DNA from: Haloferax marinisediminis
Lineage (GTDB): Archaea > Halobacteriota > Halobacteria > Halobacteriales > Haloferacaceae
Direction: 5' to 3'
Assembly (NCBI RefSeq): GCF_009674585.1
Contig: NZ_WKJP01000004.1
Coordinates: 186,001-250,000, forward strand
Length of the DNA stretch: 64,000 bases
Position numbers and translations under genes: made by a program. Shown here one piece after another: positions 51,672 through 60,853 of this stretch. Below the pieces are notes generated by a model that did not search any database, was not told the DNA's origin, and saw only the letters and a program-made list of their open reading frames with translations. Position 1 is the stretch's first letter. Each line of letters opens with the position of its first letter.

Positions 51672-51952
51672 CGGGGATTTCACCACGTGAGGTCTGTGGC
51701 GTCGTTCTCGCGGGAGGTGACAGTACGCGGTTCGGCGACAGCGACAAAGCACTCGCACAGTTCGCCGGAAAACCACTCGTCTCCCACGTCACGTCGGTTC
51801 TCCACGCAGCGACGGGGGAACCGCCGATACTCGCGGCACGGACCGACGACCGGGCAACGATGCTCTCAGACGTACTCCCGAAACTCCCATCGATTCCGGA
51901 TGCGCCCGAGAGTGACTCTCCCAAGTTGTCGTGCTATCTCTTGCTAAAATAG
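51668..51952 (+). pseudogene. mobA: Truncated molybdenum cofactor guanylyltransferase (mobA 5' part)
   Basis: Only 94 residues of a protein that is normally about 190-200. The N-terminal nucleotide-binding motif is clear: GVVLAGGDSTRFGDSDKALA (residues 11-30), followed by GKPLVSHV. After about residue 80 the sequence no longer fits the family and ends in SCYLLLK, so the 3' half has been replaced. The break point is near 51905, and IS5-type transposase remains begin within 350 bases. Intact MobA adds GMP to the molybdopterin cofactor; this copy should be inactive unless the rest is elsewhere. Confidence 0.75.
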
Positions 51953-52098
51953 TCCGCCTCACTTCAGACGATCGTAGAAGACAATCGAAAACAGTCACCC
52001 AGTTACAACTTCGGGGGATGAAGTGGTTCGTGACTTCTCGACGACCACTTTGAACTTGAACCAAACCTGATGACAAGTCATCTTCACACTGACTTCGT

Positions 52099-52145
52099 TT
52101 CTCCGTAAATAGTGGGGTGTGAAGTTCAAATACCAGCGGTTATTC
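52099..52145 (+). repeat. 47-bp direct repeat, left copy
   Basis: Matches 61533-61579 at 45 of 47 positions, in the same orientation. The two differ only near the left end (CCGTAAAT here, CCGGAAAC there). Similarity stops sharply at both ends. Confidence 0.9.
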
Positions 52146-52250
52146 TGAGATGAGATGGTGTTTTATGCCTCCTGTGATTCCCGGAATGTCGCCAACGCGA
52201 TCGCTGTCGCGATAATTTAGATAACGACCGTTCCCATCCACAACTGTTCG

Positions 52251-52592
52251 TTAATGACCGTGCTCTACTCTTACTGAATCCTTGTCTGTTGGCCAGTGTG
52301 AGTCATTATACAAGTGTGTGACCGAGAGGCTGAGAAGGACACGCCACACGGCCATATCGAGTCGGTCGAACGCTTTACACAACGTTGAGGGGTACGGGAG
52401 CTCCTCAAGACCGATTACTCTTCGAATACGAGGCATTTCGATGAGGTCGTCAAGAAGCATCCGGTACGTCGTATTCTTCCGTCCTTTTGAGACAGAGCAA
52501 GACGATGTGCTGACAGAGTATGTACCGCCGTTTCGAGAACTTCGAAGAGTATCGTGCAACGGCTCGACAAGCCAACTGAATTGCTTGCTCAA
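52251..52592 (-). mobile_element. IS5-family transposase, N-terminal remnant
   Basis: 113 residues closely resembling the N-terminal third of haloarchaeal IS5-type transposases (usually about 270-280 aa). The diagnostic run is TTYRMLLDDLIEMPRIRRVI followed by LPYPSTLCKAFDRLDMAVWR and VLLSLSVTHL. The DDE catalytic domain is missing: the frame drifts after residue 90 and stops. It is oriented away from the SLC13 gene and lies just downstream of the truncated mobA, the probable victim of the original insertion. It cannot transpose by itself. Confidence 0.8.
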
Positions 52593-52772
52593 CGAACTGG
52601 AGCAACCGGGACTTTGGGAGGGCCTGCATTCCGCTACACTAACGGCCGAACCTGTAACTCTCTGAGGATTTCAACAGAGCCACTTCTCCCCGTTTCCGTT
52701 CTAAGTGTGGTGTCTCGTGGGGGGAGGCTGCTGTTTCGCCGCCTTGCACACTGCAGTCGTGATTTTGTCGCG

Positions 52773-54800
52773 TCACACTCCCCAGAAGAACACGATGCCG
52801 GCCGTCGTGACGACAGTCAGGATGAGCTGGAGCGGTGCACCGACGCGCGCGAAGTCGGTGAACTTGTAGCCGCCAGGTCCATAGACCATGAGGTTCGTTT
52901 GGTAGCCGACCGGGCTGAGTAGCGGCGTGCTGGCGGCGAACGTCACCGCGAGGGCGAACGCGAAGGCGTTGACGTCGAGTTGACCTGCCACCTCGACAGC
53001 GATTGGAAGCATCAACACGACGCTCGCGTTGTTGCTCACCATCTCCGTGATGATCGCGGTGCCGAGGTAAAACGTCGCGAGCATCGCTATCGGTGTGAGG
53101 ACGGTACTCCCGGCTACGATACCCGTCGCGATCAGATCCGCGGTCCCGGACGCCTCAAATGCGATGCCCAAGGGGATGACGCCCGCGATCAGGAAGATGA
53201 CATCCCAGTCGACGGCCTCATAGGCGTCCGCGGGGCGGAGAATACCGGAGAAGAGCATCGCCACGACACCGGCGAGGGCGCTGACCATGATGGGGAGGAC
53301 CTCGAGGGCGGCCAGTCCGACGACGCCGGCGACGATGCCCAGTGCGATGGGGATCTGTGTCCGGTCGAACTCCTCCCAGCGTCTGTCACTGAAGACGACG
53401 ATCTTGTTGTCTGCTTGGAGTCGGTCCAGAACGTCCTCGGTCGTCTGGATGAGCAATACGTCACCGCCCTGCAGACGCACGTTCCGGAGGCGCTGGCGAA
53501 TCACTTCGTTCCCCCGGCGGACGGCAAGCACGGTCGCGTCGTAGTCGCGCTCGAATCCAGCAACGCCGTTCCGTCTGTTCAACCACGCCCCGGGGAGCAA
53601 CACAATCTCCATGAGCGAAACTTCATCTTCGGCTTCCTCCGTTCTCTCCGTGCTCTCGTCGTCGTTCGTGTTCGGGTCGGGTGTCGCCGACGGTCGGCTC
53701 CACGCGTGGTGTTCGGGCACGAATCCTTCGGGGAGCGGTTCGTACCCATCCTCTGCGGCGTCGAGGAGTTCCGGCAGGAAGTCGAGGTGGTCGTCCCCGA
53801 TGACCTGTTCGAGCGTCTCCTGGCTCGCTCTTACGGAAAGGACGTCTCCGGCGTGGATCCGCTCGCTCGGGAGGCCTCGGACGATGCTGCGGCCGTTGCG
53901 CACGATCTCGAACACGTCTAGGTCGAGGTCGCCGCGCCGCAGCTCTCGCACCTGCGACCCGACGAGGTCGGAGTCCTCGTGGACGACGACGTCGGTCAGG
54001 TAGTCAGCCATCCCGAACTGGTCTGTGGGGGACCCTTCGGCGGTGATTCGGGCAGGTGTGAGATACCGCCCGACGGTCAGCAGATAGACGGTACCGACGG
54101 CCAGTACGACGGCCCCCAGTTGTGTGAACTCGAACAGCGAGAACGGCTCACCGGTCGGCCCAATCTGCGCCCAGATGGCGCTCGCGAGCAGGTTCGTCGA
54201 CGTCCCGATGACGGTAAGAGTCCCGCCGAGCATCGAGGCATAGGAGAGGGGAATCAGCAGCTTCGACGGTGAGGTTCCGGTCTTCTTGGCGAGGTTCGTG
54301 ACGACGGGGATGAATACTGCGACGATGGGCGTGTTGTTGACGAAGCCCGCTGACGGGCCGGCCAGTCCGACCGTCGCGAGGAGCTGTCGAAATTCACTGT
54401 CGCCCGCGAACGACTCTATCTTCTGTGTGAGGATCTGGATGACGCCGGTCTGTCTCACCCCCTCGCTGAGGATGAACATCGCCAGCACAGTGAGCGTCGC
54501 GGGGTTCGAGAAACCCGAGACGCCCTCCTCTGGGGAGACGCCCGTCCACGGACCGAGGAGGATGAGCGCGACCATCAGCGCGATGGCAGTCGTATCGATC
54601 GAGACTGGCTGGAGGACGAACAGGACGAGCGCGACGGTGACGACGGCGAGCACGACGACCACGTCAATCGAGACTGGCAACGCTACCGGGGTCTGCTGGA
54701 GGAGTGTTGGCGTCGCCAGTGCGAGAGTGTGCAGTCCGTTCGTCACAGAATCAACTATGTATGGGTACCAGTGGAGTCTACATAGTAGTACGGCTCTCAT
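52773..54800 (-). CDS. SLC13/DASS-type carrier with two TrkA-C (RCK_C) domains
   Basis: 675-aa membrane protein. It comprises an N-terminal half of SLC13/CitM-like helices (about 38-240), two soluble TrkA-C domains (about 260-345 and 400-465) and a second set of helices (about 475-675). The hairpin motifs SAGFVNNTPIVAVFIP (about 150-165) and TEMVSNNASVVLMLPIAVEV (about 592-611) are the two sodium/anion-binding SNT-like loops. GTSTNLLAS (about 200) is also typical. It probably moves sulphate, dicarboxylate or a similar anion with sodium; the TrkA-C domains may sense a ligand. The start is uncertain: a GTG at 54746 would give a leaderless protein of 657 residues. Confidence 0.88.
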   Translation of the reverse strand: MRAVLLCRLHWYPYIVDSVTNGLHTLALATPTLLQQTPVALPVSIDVVVVLAVVTVALVLFVLQPVSIDTTAIALMVALILLGPWTGVSPEEGVSGFSNPATLTVLAMFILSEGVRQTGVIQILTQKIESFAGDSEFRQLLATVGLAGPSAGFVNNTPIVAVFIPVVTNLAKKTGTSPSKLLIPLSYASMLGGTLTVIGTSTNLLASAIWAQIGPTGEPFSLFEFTQLGAVVLAVGTVYLLTVGRYLTPARITAEGSPTDQFGMADYLTDVVVHEDSDLVGSQVRELRRGDLDLDVFEIVRNGRSIVRGLPSERIHAGDVLSVRASQETLEQVIGDDHLDFLPELLDAAEDGYEPLPEGFVPEHHAWSRPSATPDPNTNDDESTERTEEAEDEVSLMEIVLLPGAWLNRRNGVAGFERDYDATVLAVRRGNEVIRQRLRNVRLQGGDVLLIQTTEDVLDRLQADNKIVVFSDRRWEEFDRTQIPIALGIVAGVVGLAALEVLPIMVSALAGVVAMLFSGILRPADAYEAVDWDVIFLIAGVIPLGIAFEASGTADLIATGIVAGSTVLTPIAMLATFYLGTAIITEMVSNNASVVLMLPIAVEVAGQLDVNAFAFALAVTFAASTPLLSPVGYQTNLMVYGPGGYKFTDFARVGAPLQLILTVVTTAGIVFFWGV

Positions 54801-55137
54801 CGCTCCGTCGCCGAACGCAGGTGGCGTCCGTCGGCCACCGGCAAGGTGCGTGCCGTGAGAACTGCTTTGTGACTGCTCGCCGTAGCGGCCGGTAGTGACA
54901 TGAACGATTCATTGGTCTTTACAGCTGGAATACGACAACAAGGTCTTCTACCGGAGCGGTCGGTTTCGACAGGATGAATGGTCTGTCGCGGGTGTCTCGT
55001 TGTAACCTGAACAGACCAACTTATACAAATTCAGGTAGTTCCAAATCAGGAGATTGTCACTTAGACAGACTCGTACAGAATGAATGGGGAGTGGAACAAG
55101 CATAACCGTCCAGCGACCCTCTGACTAGAGAGTCACA
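54801..55137. other. Divergent intergenic region with 29-bp repeat copy
   Basis: 337 bases between the SLC13 carrier and the CBS gene. It includes the left copy of a 29-bp repeat (54993-55021) immediately followed by TTATACAAATT, an A/T-rich, promoter-like stretch. No gene is seen. Confidence 0.5.
54993..55021 (+). repeat. 29-bp repeat, left copy
   Basis: Begins TGTCTCGTTGT and ends AGACCAACT. It matches 61425-61453 at 26 of 29 positions in the same orientation. Confidence 0.75.
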
Positions 55138-56346
55138 ATGGATATCTCTGAGATACTCTCCCCAAAATTTACGGAGTTCGATATCGGTACACCGCTCTCG
55201 AAGGTCGCCGGAGCGTTCGAGAATCAGGAACTCGATTCGGTCATGGTAACAGACGGTGACGAGTACTGTGGAGTCGTCAGCCGCCGACAGCTAGCTTCTT
55301 CGTCCAACCAGCCCTCGGCAAAGGTCGGCTCACAGGTACAGCACGTCCCGACGGTCGACCCCACCGAGGACGTCCGTGAGGTCGCACGGCTCATGATCGG
55401 TAGCGACGCCAAAACGCTCCCCATACTAGACGGCGACCGTGTTATCGGTGTGGTGACTGGCGATGCCGTGCTCGAGGCTGTCCGTCCGTTTCTCGACGCG
55501 GTGACTGTCGATGATGCCTACACAACGGAGTTGATCAGTGCGACCCCTGACACCACGATTGGGGAAGCACTCAATATGCTTCGGGAAGCCGGAATCGCCC
55601 ATCTCCCGGTCGTCGACGAGGGCGACCTCGTGGGTCTGCTGAGCCTGTACGACGTCATCGAGTTCACGACACGAGGCGGAAGCAAGAGCCAGGGCGGTTC
55701 GTCGAGTGGATTCGGTGGCCGCGGCGGTGGCGGACAAAATCGTGGTGGGTTCGGGGCGCGCGAAGGCGATGCCGACCGGATGCTCGACCTGCCAGTGCGG
55801 AATCTGATGTCCGATGCAGTCGCGACGGTCGAGCGGAGCGCGACGCTTGAGGCAGTCGTCGAGACGATGTTCGAGCGGGAGGTCTCTTCTCTCGTCGTCA
55901 CGGCCGACGACACCGACGAGCCGATCGGTATCATCACAAAAACGGACGTCATCGAGGCGCTCACCTGGGAGCGCGACGACCGGAACGCCGTCCAGGTGTT
56001 CGGTCTCGACCTGCTTGAGGGGATGGACTACGACGACGTCGCCAACCTGATCGAAAGTATGACCTCGAAGTACGCTGAGATGAGCGTGATCAAGGCCAGC
56101 ATCGAACTGCAGGAGCACAAGGAACAAAATCGGGGTGTGCCGCTGGTGCTCGCACGAATTCGGCTGGTCACCGACCGCGGCTACTTCACGGCCGATGGGG
56201 AGGGATACGGTGCCTCTCACGCTCTCCGACTCGCCGCGAACGCGGTCGAACGTCAACTGCTCAAGGGGAAGACCTACGGCGACTCGAAGAAGCATCCCGA
56301 CACTGACGAGCAGGCACAGCTCTACGGCTGGTGGCTTGGCGGGTAA
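55138..56346 (+). CDS. CBS-domain protein fused to an HPF-like ribosome-binding domain
   Basis: 402-aa cytoplasmic protein with four CBS motifs: about 8-52, 68-115, 125-175 and 219-275. A Gly/Ser/Arg-rich flexible stretch separates the third and fourth (about 181-210). CBS pairs bind adenine nucleotides such as AMP or ATP. The C-terminal 100 residues (about 300-398) resemble the beta-alpha fold of hibernation-promoting factor (HPF/YfiA), with SVIKASIELQEHKEQNRGVP and LRLAANAVERQLLKG. The combination suggests energy-dependent control of ribosome activity. A palindromic GACT-AGAG-AGTC lies just before the start. It appears monocistronic. Confidence 0.82.
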   Translation: MDISEILSPKFTEFDIGTPLSKVAGAFENQELDSVMVTDGDEYCGVVSRRQLASSSNQPSAKVGSQVQHVPTVDPTEDVREVARLMIGSDAKTLPILDGDRVIGVVTGDAVLEAVRPFLDAVTVDDAYTTELISATPDTTIGEALNMLREAGIAHLPVVDEGDLVGLLSLYDVIEFTTRGGSKSQGGSSSGFGGRGGGGQNRGGFGAREGDADRMLDLPVRNLMSDAVATVERSATLEAVVETMFEREVSSLVVTADDTDEPIGIITKTDVIEALTWERDDRNAVQVFGLDLLEGMDYDDVANLIESMTSKYAEMSVIKASIELQEHKEQNRGVPLVLARIRLVTDRGYFTADGEGYGASHALRLAANAVERQLLKGKTYGDSKKHPDTDEQAQLYGWWLGG

Positions 56347-56562
56347 TCGGATCGATGTCTACAACCAGATGAGTACCCGTTCTGGCTGACACATTCACAG
56401 AGATGCAAGGAGAAAGCCAGCCACTTCAGTCGTTGGTAACCTGAACGCACCCTTGGTGCTCGATGTGGTTGGCATCTCGGTGCCGTGCACTCCGCCCGCC
56501 GACGGACAGGAGTCGACGGCGCCCCTGTGAGTTAACCTCTTGCACACCTAATTCACACGGGC

Positions 56563-57924
56563 ATGGACGTAGTTGACCCGTCGACTGGCGAGCGAATCGA
56601 ATCGTACGCGGAACACACCCAATCGGGGGTCGAAAAAGCGCTCGATCGGGCGAATGCAGCGTTCGAAGACTGGCGCCTCCGGCCAGTTCGGGAACGCGAA
56701 GAACTGCTTGCAGCTGCCGGTGAGGTCCTACGCGAGAACAAACGCAAGTACGCCGAAACGATGACTCGTGAGATGGGAAAACCGCTCTCACAAGCTCTCG
56801 CAGAGGTCGAAAAGTGTGCGTGGGGCTGTGATCACTACGCGGAACATGCGAGTGCGTACCTGGAACCCGAGGGACACCCCAGTCCACCGGGAGCGGCGGT
56901 CGAAACCGTCTACGAGCCACTGGGACCAGTCCTCGCAGTTATGCCGTGGAACTTCCCGTTCTGGCAGGTGTTCAGATTCGCCGCCCCGTCGCTGACGGCG
57001 GGGAACGTCGGTCTGCTGAAACACGCCTCCAACGTCCCCGGCTGTTCGATGGCAATCGAGGAGGTGTTTCGCGAGGCTGGTTACCCCGAGGGAGTCTTCC
57101 AATCACTGTTGGTCCCGTCGGAGTTCGTCGACGAAATCCTCGCGGACGAACGCGTCCGGGCCGCGACACTGACCGGAAGTGGACCGGCTGGGAGGGCCGT
57201 CGCGTCGACAGCGGGCGAGCACCTCAAGAAGACAGTTCTGGAACTCGGTGGAAGCGACCCGTTCATCGTTCTCGACGACGCTGATATTTCGGCCGCCGCG
57301 GAGACCGGCGCGTGGGCGCGAAACCAGAACGGTGGGCAGTCCTGTATCGCAGCCAAACGATTCATCGTTCACACGGACGTGTATCAGGCGTTCCTCGACC
57401 GGTTCACCGAGGTGGTCTCGTCACTCACGGTTGGCGATCCGATGGACGAGGAGACCGACGTCGGTCCACAGGCCCGTCAAGACCTCCTGGAGTCCCTCCA
57501 CGGACAGGTAGAGGCGAGTGTCGAGGCGGGCGCACGAGTCGTCACAGGTGGTGAACCCCTCGACCGGCAGGGTGCGTACTACTCCCCGACAATCCTTGCC
57601 GATATCCCTGAGGGCTGCCCGGCCGACAGCGAGGAGACGTTCGGGCCCGTCGCCGCTGTCTACGAAGTCCCAGACGAGACCACGGCGATCGAGAAAGCCA
57701 ACGATACCGAGTTCGGTCTGGGTGCGAGCATCTGGACCGAAGACCGTGAGCGCGGCGAGCGACTCGCTCGACAGATCGACGCCGGTAACGTGTACGTGAA
57801 TCAGCTAGTGAAGTCCGATCCACGGGTCCCGTTCGGTGGGGTCAAGGAATCTGGCTACGGCCGAGAACTCTCGAATGCGGGCATCATGGAGTTCGTCAAT
57901 CGCAAGACCGTCTGGGTGGAATAA
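56563..57924 (+). CDS. NAD(P)-dependent aldehyde dehydrogenase (succinate-semialdehyde dehydrogenase-like)
   Basis: 453-aa aldehyde dehydrogenase. The catalytic Glu is in LELGGSDPF (about 227-235) and the nucleophile Cys in NGGQSCIAAKRF (about 255-266). Coenzyme-binding features are PWNFPFWQVFRFAAP (about 127) and LTGSGPAGRAVAS near 205. EMGKPLSQALAEVEKCAWG near 70 and the length put it with short succinate-semialdehyde dehydrogenases. Its stop codon overlaps the next gene's start (TAATG), so it is translationally coupled to the ThDP enzyme, which could supply its aldehyde. The promoter lies in a 216-base gap after the CBS gene. Confidence 0.92.
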   Translation: MDVVDPSTGERIESYAEHTQSGVEKALDRANAAFEDWRLRPVREREELLAAAGEVLRENKRKYAETMTREMGKPLSQALAEVEKCAWGCDHYAEHASAYLEPEGHPSPPGAAVETVYEPLGPVLAVMPWNFPFWQVFRFAAPSLTAGNVGLLKHASNVPGCSMAIEEVFREAGYPEGVFQSLLVPSEFVDEILADERVRAATLTGSGPAGRAVASTAGEHLKKTVLELGGSDPFIVLDDADISAAAETGAWARNQNGGQSCIAAKRFIVHTDVYQAFLDRFTEVVSSLTVGDPMDEETDVGPQARQDLLESLHGQVEASVEAGARVVTGGEPLDRQGAYYSPTILADIPEGCPADSEETFGPVAAVYEVPDETTAIEKANDTEFGLGASIWTEDRERGERLARQIDAGNVYVNQLVKSDPRVPFGGVKESGYGRELSNAGIMEFVNRKTVWVE

Positions 57925-59501
57925 TGAAGGCGTCCGACCTCCTCGTCAGATGCCTCGAAACAGAGGGTGTCGAGTACGTGTTCGGGCTCCCGGGAGAAGA
58001 ACTCGAGGGCCTGCTGTTCTCACTTCGAGATTCGGACATCCAGTTCATCCCAGTTCGACACGAACAGGGTGCGGCGTTCATGGCCGACGTCCACGGTCGG
58101 TTGACAGGCGAAGCTGGTGTCTGCCTCTCCACGTTGGGGCCGGGTGCCACGAATCTTCTCACGGGCGTCGCGGACGCCCATCTGGACAAGTCCCCACTTG
58201 TCGCGATTACGGGACAAGGGGGGCTCGAGCGCCTCCATCAGGAGAGCCACCAGGCCCTCGATATCGTCCACATGTTCGAGCCGGTCGTGAAGTGGAACAC
58301 ACAGATCACCGATGCCGAGATCATCCCGGAGTCAGTACGCAAGGCGTTCAAGCTCGCCGAGTACGAGAAACCCGGTGCGACCCACCTCGAGTTCCCCGAG
58401 GACGTTGCAGCACAAGAACTCGACGCAGAGCCTCTTCCAACTCGGCCACGTGTGCGACGGGCTGCCCCCGACGAACGGTCACTCGACCACGCCGTCGAAC
58501 TCCTCGAGAACGCAGACACCCCGCTGGTGTTAGCCGGTAACGGTGCCGTCCGAACGTCAACATCGAACCGGTTGCGCGAACTTGTCGACCACGCTGGGAT
58601 GCCCGTCGTTTCGACGTATATGGGAAAGGGAGCGGTCTCGGATCGTCTCGATAATTCGCTTATGACACTCGGTTCTGGACCGCAGTCCGAGGCGTCCACG
58701 GCAATCTCCCGGGCCGATTGTGTACTCGCAGTCGGCTACGACATCGCTGAGCACGACCCTCGCTCGTGGAACGCCGACCTCGATAAGGCCATCATCCACG
58801 TCGATCACGAGCCTGCAGAAGTATACCGACACTACAATCCTGACGTGGAAATTGTCGCGGACATCTCGACGGTCCTCCGAGAGCTACGGATGCATCTCGA
58901 ATCAGCGCCTGGGCCGGAGTGGTGCCAGGAACTGCGCGAGCGAATCGTCGCGGACGTGCAACGAAAACCCGAGTCAGACGACACATTCTCGGTGAAACGG
59001 ACGCTGCCGTTCCTCCGGGAAGTGATGGCCGACGAAGACATTCTGCTCTCCGACGTTGGGAGTCACAAGATGGCAATCGCACAGAATTTCCCTACCTACG
59101 AACCCAACACGTGCATCATCTCGAACGGGTTGGCAAGTATGGGAATTGCCGTCCCCGGCGGAATCGCTGCCGATCTCGCGACCGATGCGAACGTCGTCGT
59201 CGCGACCGGTGATGGTGGGTTTCTGATGAATGCAGCTGAGATAGAGACGGCCACCCGCCTCGACCTCGGTTATACGATTGTCGTGTACAACGACGACAAC
59301 TACGGCCTCATCTCGGAGAACCAGCTCGCACACACCGGTGAACACTTCGGAACCGAACTGACGAACCCCAACTTCGAACGATTCGCCGAGAGCTTCGGGA
59401 TCGATAGCTACCGGCCAGAGACATGGTCCGAGGTGGAGACCGTCCTCGAAAGTGTCGTTCCTGCGAACGAGATGTCCCTGGTCGAGATCACGCTTGGGTA
59501 A
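57924..59501 (+). CDS. Thiamine diphosphate enzyme, acetolactate synthase/2-oxoacid decarboxylase-like
   Basis: 525-aa ThDP-dependent enzyme with the three domains of the acetolactate synthase family. The N-terminal PYR domain holds the catalytic Glu in VRHEQGAAFMADVHGRL. The central domain starts near 190, and the PP domain carries the ThDP/Mg motif GDGGFLMNAAEIETA...NDDNYG (about 430-460). It is somewhat short (ALS is about 560-590), and no small regulatory subunit IlvH is nearby. Coupled to an aldehyde dehydrogenase, it more likely decarboxylates a 2-oxo acid to an aldehyde for oxidation to the acid than makes acetolactate for Ile/Val. That is inference from pairing. Confidence 0.88.
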   Translation: MKASDLLVRCLETEGVEYVFGLPGEELEGLLFSLRDSDIQFIPVRHEQGAAFMADVHGRLTGEAGVCLSTLGPGATNLLTGVADAHLDKSPLVAITGQGGLERLHQESHQALDIVHMFEPVVKWNTQITDAEIIPESVRKAFKLAEYEKPGATHLEFPEDVAAQELDAEPLPTRPRVRRAAPDERSLDHAVELLENADTPLVLAGNGAVRTSTSNRLRELVDHAGMPVVSTYMGKGAVSDRLDNSLMTLGSGPQSEASTAISRADCVLAVGYDIAEHDPRSWNADLDKAIIHVDHEPAEVYRHYNPDVEIVADISTVLRELRMHLESAPGPEWCQELRERIVADVQRKPESDDTFSVKRTLPFLREVMADEDILLSDVGSHKMAIAQNFPTYEPNTCIISNGLASMGIAVPGGIAADLATDANVVVATGDGGFLMNAAEIETATRLDLGYTIVVYNDDNYGLISENQLAHTGEHFGTELTNPNFERFAESFGIDSYRPETWSEVETVLESVVPANEMSLVEITLG

Positions 59502-59707
59502 CACGGAGGTCTATTCTGCTCCCTCCCTCTCGACGGCTATGACGAGAGAGCGGTAGAGATTCGGCAACCGGACGAGGATGCACGAGGCGAACTACGCGCA
59601 GAATACGCCGACGAACAGTGGTGTACGACAGTCAGACTGGCTGTTTCCTCCTGTCAACCATCGCGAGAGGCAGAGTGTATTTGCTATTGCATAGCCAATA
59701 TTTTAGT

Positions 59708-60184
59708 ATGACTCTCGACGTTCCGACCCCGAATCCTCCGTCTCTCCACGGGCCACAGCCCAGGGGTGAGTACGAAGCGATTGATAATCCAGTCAAGGAC
59801 CCAGAGGACGACTATCGCCGGGAAGAGATCGAGACAATCCTGACGAACGGCGCGTGGAACGATGCCTTCGAGGAGTGGGCGGCCCAGACTGGGCTGACCA
59901 CAGCTACCTTCGAGGTGGTCGTCGAGTACAACCTTATCGACGAGTTCGACTTCTACTGGGACGCCCAGACGGACGAGGTCGGCTACCAGTCACCGACGCT
60001 CCCGCAAGCGGCTCGTGACGTGCTCGACACCGAAGTCGTGGACGATATCGAGTTGGAACTCGACACCCTCGGCCGGACGGTCTCAGAAGTACTCGAAAAC
60101 GACTACCTCCTGCGTGACGACGAGACGTTCGGCTTCTTCGCCGACGACATATCCGAAAACACGTACGAGTCCCGTGAGGAGTGA
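59708..60184 (+). CDS. Haloarchaeal hypothetical protein
   Basis: 158-aa very acidic, soluble protein of no family I recognise. It begins MTLDVPTPNPPSLHGPQPRG, has a helical middle (EEIETILTNGAWNDAFEEWA) and a C-terminal segment with many Asp/Glu. The composition and codon use are typical for the organism, so it is probably a real gene. A promoter-like AATATTTTAG directly precedes the ATG at 59708. The 206 bases before it contain a short coding-like stretch (LDGYDERAVEIRQPDEDARG reading, about 59533-59592) that may be the tail of a lost gene. Its 3' end overlaps the antiporter remnant on the other strand. Confidence 0.65.
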   Translation: MTLDVPTPNPPSLHGPQPRGEYEAIDNPVKDPEDDYRREEIETILTNGAWNDAFEEWAAQTGLTTATFEVVVEYNLIDEFDFYWDAQTDEVGYQSPTLPQAARDVLDTEVVDDIELELDTLGRTVSEVLENDYLLRDDETFGFFADDISENTYESREE

Positions 60185-60420
60185 TCGGCGTATCTCACCG
60201 ACCTCACCGCTGTCGGCACCGGTTCGAATCAAATCGAGCACGGCACTTTTCTCCTCCTGCAAGACGCGTCGCTCGCCCATCATGAACTCTTCGCGCCCAA
60301 CTTCCGGGTTCGCAGCGAGAAGTCTTGGAATGACTGTTCGAAGCCGCTCTTTCTCACGTTCGTACTCCACCGTGAACGCCTCGTACATCTCCGTCGGAAT
60401 CTCACCATCTCCGTTCCATC
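60170..60420 (-). pseudogene. C-terminal remnant of a Na+/H+ antiporter (CPA1 type)
   Basis: About 80 residues resembling the cytoplasmic tail of CPA1/NhaP-type sodium/proton antiporters: EYEREKERLRTVIPRLLA, followed by REEFMMGERRVLQEEKSAVL and DLIRTGADSGEVGEIRRSLL. The membrane domain is absent: upstream sequence runs into the DUF5789 gene in another frame. The open frame continues over the hypothetical gene's end by chance. It is a decayed fragment, further evidence of rearrangement here. Confidence 0.5.
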
Positions 60421-60443
60421 GAAGACAGCGAGTGTCCGATGGG

Positions 60444-60701
60444 TTACGCGTCTCCCTCAGACTGATACGGTTCCCCGACCGCTTTCCGTGGAAGTACGTT
60501 GTGGAGTGCGGACTCAATATCAGCAGCCGATTCGAACGACTCAAGTGACGTCTCAGAAACCAATTTGCCCAGGTTTGTATCACCGTCGGCCAATATCAAC
60601 CTGACATCAGAGAGTTCCTCCGATGCTGTAGACCGTCCGATGGGATACCCGATTTCATCGAGCACGGTCGAAATATCACTGAACTTAATTTCGCGAGCCA
60701 T
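60444..60701 (-). CDS. DUF5789 family protein
   Basis: 85-aa small acidic protein resembling DUF5789, a haloarchaeal family of unknown role. It begins MAREIKFSDISTVLDEIGYP and contains LSDVRLILADGDTNLGKLV and a final FESAADIESALHNVLPRKAVG helix. The ATG at 60701 is chosen; the frame is open for 18 more codons upstream without similarity. Together with the gene 150 bases upstream on the same strand it makes a pair of related, diverged DUF5789 proteins. Confidence 0.7.
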   Translation of the reverse strand: MAREIKFSDISTVLDEIGYPIGRSTASEELSDVRLILADGDTNLGKLVSETSLESFESAADIESALHNVLPRKAVGEPYQSEGDA

Positions 60702-60853
60702 ACTCGCAGCTACGTCCGGAAAGGAGATAAGTGCCGTAACTGGTGTGACGAACATTCTCCGGTGATTGAGATTCTCGGCAGTGCTTTTGATCGGTGAAAT
60801 CTCCGTACTCGACGGAGATTCTCGCCTTGAAAAACGATATCGAGACTCCAGGG

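Larger units (their letters stand above)
51953..52772. other. Decayed insertion-sequence region
   Basis: 820 bases holding an IS5-type transposase fragment (separate entry), one copy of the 47-bp repeat, and an inverted repeat at about 52022-52052 (AAGTGGTTCG pairing with CGACCACTT). No intact gene is present. Sequence between 52145 and 52250 looks like broken transposase sequence in shifting frames. Confidence 0.6.

Noticed and set aside
57924-59501. Calling the ThDP enzyme acetolactate synthase IlvB
   Set aside because: It is short for IlvB, has no IlvH or other branched-chain genes nearby, and is coupled to an aldehyde dehydrogenase.
60216-60240. GGTTCGAATC motif resembling a tRNA T-arm
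   Set aside because: No acceptor stem, D-arm or anticodon arm can be built around it; it lies in the antiporter remnant's coding sequence.
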